Source: Lethocerus indicus
Lineage: Eukaryota; Arthropoda; Insecta; Hemiptera; Belostomatidae
Assembly (NCBI GenBank): GCA_019843655.1
Contig: JACDQD010000006.1
Span: 992,001-1,056,000 of the forward strand
Reading direction: 5' to 3'
DNA: 64,000 bases
Below, in pieces: positions 23,776-38,007 of this stretch (positions are counted from its first letter, which is position 1; the number at the start of each line of letters is the position of its first letter). The position numbers were made by a program, and so were the translations under genes. The notes under the pieces are model-generated. The model was not told the DNA's origin. It ran no database searches and saw only the letters and a list, made by a program, of their open reading frames with translations.

Positions 23776-24605
23776 AAGGAAAGGGGGTAAAACCCTTCCA
23801 GTGCAGCTCGCTCCGTTGGTTACCAAATACAGGAAAAATTCCTGGAATAGCAGGGACAAATATACGGTAACTTCAAATATTAGATACGCACCCTGATTGT
23901 TCACGGTAATGTAACACATTTCAGAAAAATCTGCCGTAATACCATTTTTTTCTCGGTATTTATTTAAGGCCCAATTACGGTTTCCCCGTCATGCATTGGG
24001 GCGCAGAAAACCCTGTAATATTTCCTATAGTATGTTTATGTCTGTCAGTTATATTAGGCATTTATTACGTTATTTATTATTCGAAATACTTGTTGTCTCT
24101 CTGTTTATCAGTTCACGTCTTTCCGAATTATAGTGTCTGCATTCTGTTAGAATGTGTCAGCAACTGTCAGTTTTTGTTCGCAACGGTCGCACTGTGATTC
24201 ATCTTTTCCAGATAGGATTCGGAAAAAGACTTGTGCATCCGATTCTACTTATTATTGTCTCTTCCTTTCGAGTTTCAATAATTTACCAACTCAGTCGATC
24301 GTCCCTTAACGAATATCGATTCGAATCAATTAATACCGCCCCGAAAGCAATTATAGCACCTTATAGGAAAAGTTTTTATTGCGCGCCTAAGCGATAGGTC
24401 CGAAACGGGCTGGGTAAGAACGCTTTATTATTATCTGATTGGAATTGGGCCTAACAGCTTCAGGGGGCGGGGGGTGATGGAACAAACGACGTACCGCGTA
24501 AAATTGGAACTCCCTTCTCCCTCTCTAAAGGAGTTCAGGGCCCAGACACGTGATCTGTTTTAATTACTTTGTTCGCGGGCAGTTTTTAATGTCTCTCTAT
24601 TAGCT

Positions 24606-24625
24606 CGAGGAGGAGGAGGAGGAGG
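24606..24625 (+). repeat. GAG trinucleotide repeat
   Basis: Short (GGA)n tract. Confidence 0.8.
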
Positions 24626-27600
24626 TTGGGAGGTAACTCAACTAGCGCCCCCCCTTCCTACCCCCCCTGTGCCGAATAGTTGTGAGGCCGCTTTAATTAC
24701 CTCGCCAACTTGCTTAATCGGCAGTTCCGACTACACCACCCCTCCTCCTACCACGGTCATCCACTAACAAGCATCCCCCACCCGTCCGTTCTCCGACACT
24801 TGCTGGCGACTCAATCGGCCCGGAAATTAATTTTCACCAATTTTTTGTCGTCTCCCTCTCAATTTTCGAGCCCACGTCAAGGGTTTTAGACGGCATGGAA
24901 GGGTATGTCGTTTCAAGCCTAAAAATATATCGTCGGATTGAGAATTCTTTTAAAAGTTTTCGGCTTTTATTTTCTGATACGATTCGATAAATTCTCGAGG
25001 GAACAGTATTTAATGTGTAATTTTACAATAAAATAATTCAATATCTAACAAGTCTTTACAATGTTATACCACTTTTGAATGGCGCGACGACAATTTCAAC
25101 GCCCTACAATAAAATAGTCGTTACGGTTATTGTAAGAAGCGAAGTAATAATTTCCGAGATATTCCCATTTGTGTAATTGCAAATATATGACGTATAATTT
25201 TGGACATATTCCAAAATATAAAGATATTTCGGTGCACATTCAATATGTAAATTGTACACATTTATTCGTTCCCGTTGAAACAGAATTTTCGAAATTCATT
25301 CAGTGAACACGAACCGAGAGGAGTGACTAAACTCAATGGGGGATGAATCGATTTATTTCCAAGCTCGTATAAACGGGGGTCGGCCCGCATTGAATTAGCA
25401 TCGAGACCGACGGGTTTCAATAATAAAAGTGAATAGCGATGAACCACCACCGTGGGGCGAGGGGCGGTGTAATGACGTCATTAAATCGGGTTGGGGGGGG
25501 GCGCCATTAAGGGTGGGGGGGGGCGCGACTAATGACGATAAGTTGGTATCGGCCCACCCTTCGGCGGCTACAATTATGTTTGGCAGGACCGAATTACGCG
25601 CGGGCGATAATAGGGGGACGCCGGTGGAAAAAACGTCATCATAAGCGGAAGGTTTCGCGCATCGGGCTAAGCGTGACGTCAACATCATCATCGAATATCG
25701 TTAATCGGATATCGTTAGCGAGCCGGATGTCGTCTCAGTCCACGAAGTAATAAAATTTCCTAGTCGTAAACATTCCCTTAGTTCTGAACTCCTTGTCTTA
25801 AATTCAATCGTCGAATCGTATCCATCGCCCCCACGACGACTTAAAAGGGGTGGTTCTTTATCGCGACAAGTGAGGCACACATAATCATACCCCTATTGTA
25901 CTTACAACTGTAAAAGTTGATTGTACAACAAAGAAAAAGGTTTGTCAGCGTTTAGAAACCACGTCTAAATAAAATTTGTAATCCCAATTCAAAGCAATGT
26001 GCTGTATATAGACCTTTATTGTTCTTTACGGGGTGGTTAACACCCTATCGGTCAATTGGAAAACTCATTAATTGTTCGACGTACACAGACCGAAGGGGGC
26101 GCGCGCACGGTCGGCGTTAGAACGGAAGAAGGGTTAATAGTGACAGTTTACGGGGTACGTTCGTGAGAAAAAAAATTAACGCCGTAAAAACGGGCGGATA
26201 AAACGGGCAGATTTGCGCGTACGAAAAAATAATTGCGCTCTTCCCATTCGACTAATGCCCCGGCTGGGGCGCGAATTCGGCCTTCTATAAATAGACGGAA
26301 CACATCCTACAAAAAAAAAAAACACCCAGAACACCCAGAAACGGCTCTGAACTGAACCCGAGCGCAATTAATTCTGTCGCATTTGGCGTTTATGCCGGCG
26401 CCATCGCGGCCTACACACAACCCCCAACCAAAGTCGTTTATCTCCGTGTACATTCTTTCGTTCGTTTGTTTTTCTCCTCTCTCTGTATATTCCGACGCAC
26501 GGCCTTGTAAATTAAAATTCGCGCCATTAGCCGGACAGACAGCTATTCGAATTTATAGCTTTAATTTTCTCCACCAAACACCCGATGGGCTGACTAAAGA
26601 AGCTGAAAATGTTAAGGAGCAAAATATTATAAAATGGCCCCGGGGTGCGACTTGTACGGGCAAGAATTTATGATGCACTGATCCGCCGGTTTATTATCCT
26701 AGAGAAATCATTTTTGTAACAACTATTTTTTTAAAAATTTTTTTATCAAGGTTTAGCTTAAATGTTTAGCGTTTTAAAGCATCAAACGGCAATAGCCGTT
26801 AGGACGTGAAAATTATGCTCGAAAAATACTGAATATTCGGCAATGAAATGCGTGTCGGAATTTTATTAATATTATCCCAACATCCAGTATTTGAGCTTTG
26901 TTATCTCCGATTGCCCGATCCATTCGTTTTGGCTTTTAAATCAGGACGCATGAAGGTAGAAGCGCGTTATGGGGCGTTAGAGAGCCCCTATGGGGTGTAC
27001 GGGGGCAGGCATAACCCTAAACCGGCGTTGGGGGCTGTCCGAGTTTACTACGTCCCCTGCAATAACAGTGTGCAGCCCGTGCACAGGACCAGGTGCAACG
27101 GACTTAAAATTCAGTCAGTTTAATTCCCGGCCGCCTTTAGAGCTTCGAAATGGAATCGCCCCCTCTTTTACCGAGCCTTTATATTACTTCGGTCGACTGC
27201 AGTTTCACTACCCGAGCAGAAACTAGCGTCGAACGGAAAACGGTTTCATAAAACTGGAAAATATAAACGACAAGTCATTAACAGAACCGTTAAGGCAGGT
27301 ATCAGTTGTTCGTTATTCATATACATTTAGGACGAACACTTTTTGTTATTGTTCCTCTAACTAAATAATTAAATTAATAAATTTTCATAAAATCGTCAAA
27401 GCTATGACCCGAGTCTTCTGCGCTCGATGTTTGTTTGGATACTATTCGTAAAAGTCCAATATGGCTTTCACCGTCAAATACTTCCTTGAGTTCGATATTT
27501 GGCAACCGTGATGTTTAAAGTTTAACAGATCTTAAACGGCCGCCTTAACAGGAAACCGCTACATCGATGAGTCGAGTATCCACCGAAGGTACATTCGTGT

Positions 27601-29860
27601 TAGAAAATCACGGTGTTACTAAAAATAATTTTTATAAAAAGTGACGGTCCCTTAAACGGCTTAAACGTATTAACCTAGACGGCTCAACGTTTGTTACCCC
27701 AGTGTCGGACACCGGGAGAATTCCAAAATCAACGTTATATCTCCCCCAACAGCCCCCTAACAAGGCTAACTTTATTACCTGCGCAATGGTGCCCAATCAT
27801 GCAAAACTGATTTGTACTCGACTTTGACCGAGCTAAACTAAACAGGCGTCGAATCTCGCCGTCCTGAGGGCTCCACCCCCACTCGGGGCGCCATTGAAAT
27901 TCATCCTGCAAATGGGCAAAAGTGGGCCCCGACCAGATTCCTGCGCCAGACCGCCGCCAATTATACAGACCTACCGAAACCAATTCCGCTTACACCGCAG
28001 GGCACGGGCCTGCCGACAGGCTAGACGGTAAATAGAATTATTCCGGCAGTCTAGGCACGGCCACTGCGACACATAAGGTGAATTTCGTTTCAAATTTTCA
28101 CTCTCGCCGGTACCGCTCCCTCGGTAATACAGAAACGGGCTTTGGCCCTGAAAAGTGTTTATTCGATTTAAGCCGACAACATTTACAGGGTAACAATTTT
28201 GTGCGAGCTAAATGTTTAAAATGTCGCAGAATAAAAAATTCATTCGAGGTGAATCATTCAGAATTATTTCCAACATTTCGAGAAAATTAGAATCTCTTAC
28301 ATATTTAAAGTACTTGACTCATATAGGCCAGTGGATTTTCAGTAAATTGTTTTTATAATAAACATATTTTATAAATTTATTATATATATATTATATATTT
28401 TGACTGGTGCTAAAATTTCCGGGTGCACTAGAATATTGGAAAATTGTTGACGGGGCAAGTTATACCTAACCGGTGCAACGCGCGTGTATCGCTGGTTAGT
28501 ATTAGAAGCGCCGCGTCTTTGCAAAATTGAAAATATTAACGCTGTTCAAGTTATTATTGCTGGACTTAACTTAAACTGTTAACATTAATTTATTATTATT
28601 ATTATAGAACCTATTATTAATTATAAATAGTAAAAGGTGATACTATTGTACTATATTATTTTTATTAATTAATATTCTAGATATTTAATTGTAATTTAAG
28701 TGTCCTAGAGTGTTCCATGAGCTTAAATCAATTAAAAATTGTTTATCAATGAAAATAACAATAAAATAGAAGGTGTTCCACTAGAATAGAGTTATAGTTA
28801 CACATAAAGTGCAATGGAATATACACACAATATTCTATTTTGGTAAGGTTGATGAGAATAACCGGTTCGTGGTTTTCATCCATTTGCTCTTATATCGGTG
28901 TAGGTTTTGTAAAGGGGATAGAGGATTGCTAGTGAGAGTTCCCCACCCCCCGCTCTTACATACGGCCTGCTATATGAAGGATAGAAAGCCATAATCCTAC
29001 TCGGGCAAGAAAACCCCCCCGAGCACTCGGATTACACTTGAGGCCTCTCCCCTTCACCCCCTTTCTCTCGCTCTCTCTTTCTTATCGCGTCCTCCCGGTC
29101 CCGAGAACAAATTTTAAAGTTTTACGAGTTCACCCCCTCCCGTCGTCAGCTCTCGCTTTCACCAATATTAGAAAGCGTTTAATATTCGACCCATAAAATT
29201 TTTTAGCGATGATGCACATTTAATTCCGGAAAGTGATTCCCCGGACCCCTCCTGTCGGGACGACAAATCTTTTTTTATCACTTTCTAAAATTAAAAAAAA
29301 AACTAAATCTTATCCGAACTTGACGACAACACTTCGACTTCGATGTGACCGCGAAAATTTATAATCTTCATTCTAACCAAAGATAACAGGATATTTATAG
29401 ACGCGAGATGAAAATTAGGCCAAACACCGGTTAAGTATACCGGATATACACAAGATTTCTTCTGTCACAAATTGTTTGTCGTAGGCCCAATAATAAGTAT
29501 GAATGAAACAAACCAAGATTTAATAAGACCGTGATATCGATCTTATGAGTTTCCGCATATCAGTTTCACTATTACATGTATATTAAATACATATTATATA
29601 TATGCCCCCACTTCTTCTCCATTCGGCCGCTGATGTCCTACGAAGATTCCAAGATAAAAACCAAAGGCAAGAATGAGCTAACGATGAAGAGGAATAAATA
29701 AAGGTTAAAGGACCAATCACCCAGCCAGTGTTGAGAGCAAAACTATTAAGCATCCCAACCAGAAAAGAGAATTAACGTAAAGAAACTTCCAACATTCCCT
29801 TCATATTGCTGCTTATTAGATTTGCATACAGTTTTTCAGCTCCTCACTCAAGAAGTTAAA

Positions 29861-29905
29861 GCGGTGATGGAACCGATGGTAAGTGTTCCGAAACGTCGGA
29901 AGCTG
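29861..29905 (+). ncRNA. Hammerhead-like motif, ACGT family, degenerate
   Basis: TGATG, a perfect GGAAC/GTTCC stem with an 11-base loop, then GAAACGTCGGAAGC. The first C of the core is a G and one core A is merged into the stem, so it is probably inactive. Confidence 0.3.
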
Positions 29906-29988
29906 AATTTTTACACGAACGTGAAGATATAGAAGTGGCCGACAATATTACCTTCGTGGTACAATATCAAGGGGATACAAGAAAAAAA

Positions 29989-30014
29989 CGAAGAAGAAGA
30001 AGAAGAAGAAGAAG
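29989..30014 (+). repeat. GAA trinucleotide repeat
   Basis: (GAA)n tract about 85 bp from the hammerhead-like motif at 29861. Confidence 0.85.
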
Positions 30015-30324
30015 TATTCATAATTCAAGGAATACACTGTCGATATTCAGGCAGCGGTTTTAATAATGTTGGTTGGGACAAGAACACACGCATTACGTAT
30101 TCGCCGGTTTCCCGGTTAGGCGCGGCTCGGTTACTCGGTTTTGTGCACGTGGAGGCCGACGGCCATAAATTACCGGGATATCAAGTGGGACGGCGGGGGA
30201 GGGTCATGGCCCTTGGCGTCGTGGCCGGGTCCAGAGTTTTGCACTCCGGCTGGAGCCAATTTAGTTGGCAACAACGTTCTGAACGTTCCCAGAGACGGAT
30301 GAATAAAATTAAAGCGGGAGAATA

Positions 30325-30326
<2 letters not shown>

Positions 30327-30369
<43 letters not shown>

Positions 30370-30386
30370 GAGAGAGAGAGAGAGAA
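30327..30386. repeat. Compound AT and GA microsatellite
   Basis: About 20 AT units followed by about 9 GA units. Confidence 0.95.
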
Positions 30387-31309
30387 AATAAAACTGCTTC
30401 AAAAAAACAAGAAAAAACTTGGCTTCAATTTTCCACTAGAGAATATTACACGCCGGATTCAATCCGGCACGTTCATTTTTCAGAGCCCGTCAAGACCGAA
30501 TACACTACCGGAATTAAACGCGAGCGGGAATTAATAATAGCGAACTTTTATTTAAAACAGTTATTTACAATCAACTACCGGACGGACTATTTATTTCCAA
30601 CTTCCTTGAAGATCGCTTAAGGAGGTGTCGCCAGAATTAATTTTCCCAATGAAGCGCTAATTAATACAGAACAAGAGTTGGAGGAGTGTAAATTGCAATT
30701 AACGCCGGGTAAATATGAGCGCAATTAATGAAATCTTATCGAGTCCGTCTGTGGCTGAGGCCCGTGTAACTAGCGGCCGGTTACAAATTGCCCCGATCAT
30801 TTGCATTCGCGTGCCAACCACCGGTAATGCGGTACGTCGGCGCGAACCGGTAATTTATGAGACGGCGGTGGGTTCGGTGGAAAAAACTCACGACGAAAAC
30901 CAGTCTATATATGGATGGTTCTCTTGGACAATCAGATCTAGCGGTTATATAACTCTGAAGTTCACCGAATTATTTTTACTGGGCGCAGTAAATTTACGAA
31001 TGAATGAGGAATTGTAATAGAAGACGCGTTGTGTTGAAAACAATAAAGTACGCGGATAATTCTGTTGATGGTAGCAATTTTTCAGCGATTATCAGAAGAG
31101 CTGCGGGTCGATAGAGTTGGCCCGATACGAGGGCCGATATCGTTGGACGTTGGACCGCACACAAATACAGATTGGAGATAATTGGGCGGCTTCGCTTTAT
31201 GAAAAATCTATAAGCATTTTATAAAGGGCGCACGACACGCGACACCATTCACCGCGTAATAATACAAATTGCCCGCAGAATGCGGTAGAAAAAACTCTGT
31301 TGTCCAGAG

Positions 31310-31420
31310 TACCTGTTTTCCGGTCTGCGAGGGGTTGGAATACCGTATATTTCGTGTATTTCTGTCTCCTCTCACAGGTTTCGGTCTTTTGCTAGACCCG
31401 TCTAGCACAAGACCAGACCT
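31310..31420. repeat. Solo arm of the foldback element
   Basis: Reads TACCTGTTTT, GTCTGCGAGGGGTTGG, ATTTCGTGT, TCTGTCTCCTCTCAC and GGTCTTTTGCTAGACC, matching the outer arm of the foldbacks in reverse orientation. It stops before the ribozyme-like core. Confidence 0.7.
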
Positions 31421-34400
31421 GCATCTTAGAAGTAATATCAATGTTATCAGTACCACCCGGGTTATGGGTTAACCACTATACAGGTGACTTCGGTAGACAA
31501 AGGATAATTGAAGAGCAATTCCGAATCGAGAATTATGATCAACATTGTCAAAAGGGTGGAAAAGTACTAATTTACGGCGCATTTCTTGCAAAGATAACGG
31601 AAAGAGGGATAGAGGTGAAGGAGGGAGAGGGAGAGAGGGAGGGAGGCCTATTTGACAGAAGGTTTATTGAGCCGGAGTGGAACTGTTGAATAGGGTTCTA
31701 ACGAAGGGCGCATGTCGAGTGTCCCGCTACTCGAGGGGGTAGAGAGGGGTTGGAGGTGGGGGAGGGGTGGGTGCTACTCAATCTAACGCGGCCACGGGCA
31801 CCTACACCCCAATAATATTTGCCTAATAGCTCACACCCGACTTATGTTCACTCGGAGAAGTTATTTTCCGAACCGACGACAATCAGGTCTCACACTTCAA
31901 GTTACACGCGTTATTCGTATAAGGTACAAGAAACTCAATATTGTTTTTAATTTATTGTACAATCAAACTATAGTTATACGTACGATTGCTGAAAGTATTT
32001 TTTTTATATCGTTTGTTTCCGACGCTAAAGAAGCCACTCAGGATGGTGCGACGGGAATGAAACTTTAAGAACCGGGATATGTTGTAACGGTTTCGGACGA
32101 TGAAACCGACCCGTTGTGATCGGATTTAAAGCGTATTTCAACAAGTAATACGGCCTCGCCAGTTAATAATTACAGACAGAAATGCCTAATCCCGCGATTA
32201 AAATCTAGACCGTTTTCACCGGAAATTGGGTTAAGAGGATCCGGCAAATAATAATAAAATATGCACGACTCTTTATACCCGTTGTTCCACGGGGCGAGAG
32301 ATGAACAACGGCGCCGGGGGATACTAAACTTGATTAACTGGCGTGCGCTGCCGGTTAGCCGCACAGCAACGCCGTTTTCCCCATTACCCGGCTCAACATC
32401 TTACATATGCATGTCCGCCCGGCGTACCTTAACGGACGTTTACAGGCCGTTACATGAATCTATAACAATAATTTCAGCCACTCCTGGATTAAGATATTTC
32501 CCTTCCCTCGGGAATTTAAAGAGGGCGGCGTTTGGGACAAAATTCCTATACCAATACAAAATCCGAAAAACGATAAAAACGAGGTAAAAATAATTATGAA
32601 TTAAAACATTATTGTACAAGTTATCGTTGAAAAGTTATGACTGCACTTAATAAACGTTACACGAAGAAATGGACATGATTATTGAGTATATTTTCATTAA
32701 TCGAATTTCTCCACGAACATAATTTGCATTCGCGTGCCCGTTGACGAGATTGAATGAGTTCGTAAAATATAAAATTCCCCCCCAGGAATATAACAGCTTA
32801 CTGTATTAAATCACAATTACTGCGGTTATACACAACATATTTATCGGGAAGAAAACAGTAAGAGATACATTAATGCTTTACAAAACCACTGCAGAGAAAC
32901 TTAACTTTATTGTGCTAAAGAGTGTACTTTTTAATTCCTTAACTAAATGAGAATATGAAGTAAGGAAAAACAGTAAGTTTTGCTTAATAAAGTTCTGACT
33001 TCATTAATTCAACATGTTGCCGCGTCGTTTCCCCTCTTCAGTCGATACCAAACTATAAAACTAAAACTACGTGTATAAAAGTATCAGAAATGTATTTTTA
33101 CGTGTAACTCTAGACACAGTAGCTAAAATAGAAAATCATTTTATTCGTTCCATTCTGTTTCTGGCGCATCCTAGAGGCTTTGGCCTACGGTAACTAATCA
33201 ATTCCTGAATTCTAAAGGACCAGAAATTCAGAAAAAGTAAATGAACAATGCTACTTCTGGATATGATCAATCTCGGACAGGATATTGAAGTATGTACTGC
33301 TAACGCCTCAGTAACTGTGAAAGGTTTTGTTTAGCGTTATAGGCTGGAGGGAGAGAGGTAGGGATTGAGAGGGGGAGAGGGCGAGAAACGCCCCGGGGCG
33401 GGGGTCAGCAGCTCCTAAAACTTAAAGAATGAAACTAAATAACGGAGTAATTATAAACTCGGGGAAAGCTTTTAAAAGAGCAGTCCTAAAACTAAATAGG
33501 GGCCCGCTGAGAAGGGTCGTCCTAATTATGGCCAGTGCCCCACCGATATAACAGCTCCAAGTGGTGGCAAATAATGACCGGAGATACGTTTTATTTACTC
33601 GTCATGATTTACTCGAATTAAATACTCACAACAAGGATAGTTTCTTTTAATTAATTCCCTTTTCTGTTTGGGACTTTAATACTGAATTCTGAACTAATTC
33701 TTTCCTCTTCACCCTGTGATTCGAACCTTCGAACTTTGGGTTGCCATTCCACGTTTCCCGGAAAAGCGCACTGCGTGTGCTGATAAAGCATCGCTTTCAT
33801 ACGTTTTTATAAAAGTCTTTACACACCTCTGGCACAGGGCCCGACAATACATTTGGCGAACAAGGTGCAAAAACACGGGCCATCAATCTCGGCCGGTTCG
33901 ATACCGAACCCGGGGGCGGGGGGAAATGCCGACGGAAAAACCTATTTATTTGAAAGCAATTGTCGTCGAATTAAACATGGCGCTCACGACCCCCAGCGAA
34001 CGCTGTTGGCCCTTAAACAAGCCACGAAATCCTCTCGGCAAAATAAATTTAACGCTCCGGATTAAATAGGACCTAGCCCGACCAATAAATCAGACAACGG
34101 TTATTTGTCATTCTCAACCCCCCGAGTGCCAAGTGTTTTTACTTCTTTTTTTTTTGGGGGGGAGCTGTATTCCCTCTTTTTTGGGGGTCAAACGCGCCCC
34201 CGAAAACCAAACAAACCGGGCCTATTCGTCAATCGATTAAGGACGGGAAACGAACTCGCAGTATATTTACCCGCCCCGACCAAAATGGAGCGGATTAAAC
34301 GTCGAAAGGACGATATACGCACTGTGAAACTCCTTTTCCGTTACGGTAAAACCAGCGAATGTATCACTTTTATATAATTAAGTATGATTATATTTTGTGT

Positions 34401-34901
34401 CAAATTCGTGCTTGGCGTATGTAAAATGGTAAAATCGTAGTTGACGAACCATGGAGTTTCCACCACTTCTACATCGAGTTTAACCCCACATATCCCTAAT
34501 GAATTGTCCCTGCACTCCTCAATAATAATAACCCCTTAACAACAGACCGATTATACATCGATACATCGGCTGCGTTATTTTATATTGCAATATGGCGGAT
34601 ATGATATATCCACGGGGGAAAATATATCGATATATTATAGCGGACGATAGTGAACCCCCTTTTGTAGCCTACACCGAGCCAGGAACCTGAGAGGTTATTG
34701 CGCGCCCATGTAATTTCTGCCAACGGCCACGGTCGGGGGTGTTGGGTTAGAGGAAGGTGGCGGTGATTGCCTCGACAGCCGACAATGGGGCCCCCATTAC
34801 AGTTGAAATCTGATTGAAACCGGGCATTTCAATTTAAATGGTCGCCAACTCCACAAGTCAGCCAGGGTGATCGCCCCAGGGACTAACTTGGCGAACGCAC
34901 G

Positions 34902-34903
<2 letters not shown>

Positions 34904-34951
<48 letters not shown>

Positions 34952-34977
34952 CCTCCCCTCTCTCTCTCTCCCTCTCC

Positions 34978-35037
<60 letters not shown>
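34904..35037 (+). repeat. Long CT microsatellite
   Basis: About 130 bp of CT units with a few CCCT interruptions; the longest simple repeat in the window. Confidence 0.95.
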
Positions 35038-35041
<4 letters not shown>

Positions 35042-35839
35042 TTGCAACAAACTTTGAACAAAATACGACACAGCCGCCCAAAAAACGAGTGTAAACCCGC
35101 AATTTAATTTGCGCCTCTCTCGCCCTTAAATGCAATAACGTACTTTTACGACGGGGGGGGGAAACTCATTTTTCTTTTTGTTCTCTATATCCGGTCCATT
35201 CGACAAACAGAACGGAAAATAAATTCCGATTAAAATACACAGACGGCTAATGAAATTACGCTGACAGAGGAAAATCCGGGCCACAAATTTACGCGAATTA
35301 AACAACGCGAATTATTCCCAATATAATTGCTACTTCCCTTTCAAAACACAGTTCGTGCAATAAAATTCTATTGAATTCTGTTAACAGAATTACAGGTTAT
35401 CTTGCTTCCAAAAAAAAAAATTCTTACCAATGTGTGAGACCTAGTGCCATCATGACGGCAAGATATAGAAATAGTTACAAATTAGAAACAGTTTCTCTTT
35501 AAATATCGTAGATACGAATATTAGGACTACATATACTTTTCTTTTCTGCACAATGTTTGTACAGTAATCGGGAAACATACAAATGTAAAAATCAGAGAAT
35601 ATTTATTAAAATCGCGCGCTTCTAGAAACAGTATGAGGTATGATCGCACATCAATTTCTAACGAAATGATGCGGGTTGACGTAGAATATGGGACATCGCA
35701 GAGGTATACGCAGACCAAGTGCGGGGGGAGGGGGGGGTGAAAACCGGGTCCGGCTTTGAGTTGGAGGCGACCACTTGTTGATTGATTCTCCCAGACACAA
35801 TCCAACATCCCGCCTAATTGACCTACATCCCTCACACGC

Positions 35840-35871
35840 TCTCCCTCCCTCTCTCTCTCTCTCTCTCTCTC
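35840..35871 (+). repeat. CT microsatellite
   Basis: CT-rich tract ending in CACATACACAC. Confidence 0.85.
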
Positions 35872-37968
35872 ACATACACACGAAGCGTACATACTCCCCT
35901 ATCGGAGTTCTTCATTAATTGAACCGGACGTAACTTAATCAGTCCAATTTATAAATGACGAACGCCTTTCAGCCCGTTTGTAAAAGGATAAAACTTCGTA
36001 ACGGACCTACAAATCAATGCATCACTCAATTCTCTTGGGATCAAATGTTAACATATTTTTTCCTTGTTATTCATTGCAATATTAACCGATTCTACATGTT
36101 TAAAAGTGCTGAAGTCATTTTGCCCACAATAACCCAGTGTTTCGCAATACACCAGAAGGTTCCCGGAATTTAGGTCACCACCCTTATGAACCGCGTTTAT
36201 GAATACATCTCTTGAACGACCTGGGGGTCGGACGGGCGGTAGGTGAGCCCTCGTACACCCCCGGAATAAAGAAGAGCAGGTGTGTGCAATAATGGGGTCG
36301 AATTCTACCCTAGAACGGGTGTAGGGGTTGGTGGGGGGAGGGGGGCGGTGAGTTACGCTCATATCACAGAAGTGCGTATATAGTCGGGCCCGAGACGTTT
36401 CATACATTATTTACGACGGTACCCCAGCCTTTATTTTACCCCAATTCCACCCTACAACGTTTTAAAAGCCCCGAGGTATATGCAATTCGTGGAGGATCGA
36501 TCCTTTCGTTAGTTCGCCTGAGCCGGCGAATACCCCTCGCTTTGATGCTATTTTAACCGATCTCCAGGGATCGATACCCAATCCGGCCGATTAATTAAGA
36601 GTACAAGGGGGATTTAACATAAAGGAGATTACCACGACCTGATAATCTGCCCTCAAAAGTACAAGATCCCATTTGCGGATGTATCATCAAATCGGAATCA
36701 CACTATAGCTTCGCTTATTCGACAGACGGCATCAAAGTCCGGAGTGGGATCATATAATCCGATGAAATGCGGTAGAATACGTCCACCCTTTGATATTCCC
36801 GGTTGGACTATATTATACTTACAATCATGCAGGTAAGTCAGGTCCGTTAATCAAATCCCCCCACCAGTGACGGGATCGAGAAAAGCTTCGATATAAAATA
36901 TCGATCCCTCTCGGCGACGTTATATCGGACGGTAATCGTCAGAAAAATACAGCTCAGTACGGATCTTGGTTAGGGGAGGAAATCGATGAGCTCCAACCTT
37001 TCACGGGATTGAAGGGGTGCTGTAGGTGGGGCAACCGTTTGGGCTTCCCCCTAAATCTAGATCACGCAACCTTCTATCACCAAACCCACCCCCCTCCACC
37101 ATACCCCCCAACAACAAAGTAATGCGATACGGCCCATATCCATATCATATCGGCCCCGACATGAGTAGCTCGAACCGCCGAATTATTACCTGGGCCTTGG
37201 CCTTTTTCCAAAGTATTTATCGTTCTCCATAAACCAATAAAATGTTACTACAGTATTGATTTTAAAGAAGAAATATTGACTACACAATATCAGCCGGTCC
37301 ATGACTAGTGTGTTTCAATAATGATCACGCGTTTTACCGCCTAACGTCCCTAGTAAACTGTTGGGACTTTGGTAATTATATCACAGAAACTGAATTATTT
37401 TGTACAGTTTGAAATATAAAAGATAATTTGGAATGTGGTTAGGCGTGAGGACAAAATAACATTGTCCTTGAATAAATCAAGGTTTAAATCATAGGTGGAA
37501 ATCACCGATAAGCCGACTAACCAAATTATTTATAATAAGTTTTTAGTTGCTCAGCAAGAAATGGTAATCGCGTGACGTCCCCGACCGAAGAATCGACAGA
37601 CAATCGGAAAACGGAAGTGGTCGTGATCGACCCCTACCGCCAACCCTTGAGGTAGACAAACTTCCAAAATGAATTTCCCGCATTATGGAAAAAGTTGGTG
37701 GGTAGAAAGCGAAGCGGGGATGGGAGGGGTGGATGGAGGTTAAGTCGTCGATACGCGGCGCCACATACTCGGAAATATGAGCCGGGAAACATTTCAATTT
37801 TCAATGCTCCAAGAGTGATATCCACCCCAACCACCGCCCGCACAGGGTGATATATTAATGAAGGCATTAGGCGGGCACTGTAAGGCGGAGCGTAGAGGCG
37901 GGTTTAATCAATGTTGAAATTCAGCAGAAACGTCCGAAGGGGTTGTAATTACGTTAGAGACTTCAGTA

Positions 37969-37971
37969 CAC

Positions 37972-38004
<33 letters not shown>
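37969..38004 (+). repeat. CA microsatellite
   Basis: About 17 CA units. Confidence 0.95.

Positions 38005-38007
<3 letters not shown>

Larger units (their letters stand above)
16633..31309 (-). other. Giant dystrophin intron, middle part: repeats only
   Basis: No exon is recognised here. The stretch holds two members of a 75-85 bp dispersed repeat (19503-19586 and 20596-20668), an AT microsatellite at 21725, the second copy of the 7237-7402 repeat at 22894-23097, two hammerhead-like motifs (near 23731 and 29865) and several GC-rich simple repeats. The remainder looks unique and non-coding. Confidence 0.7.

Noticed and set aside
34797..35135. Arg-Glu and Ser-Leu repeat proteins on both strands
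   Set aside because: They are translations of the CT microsatellite.
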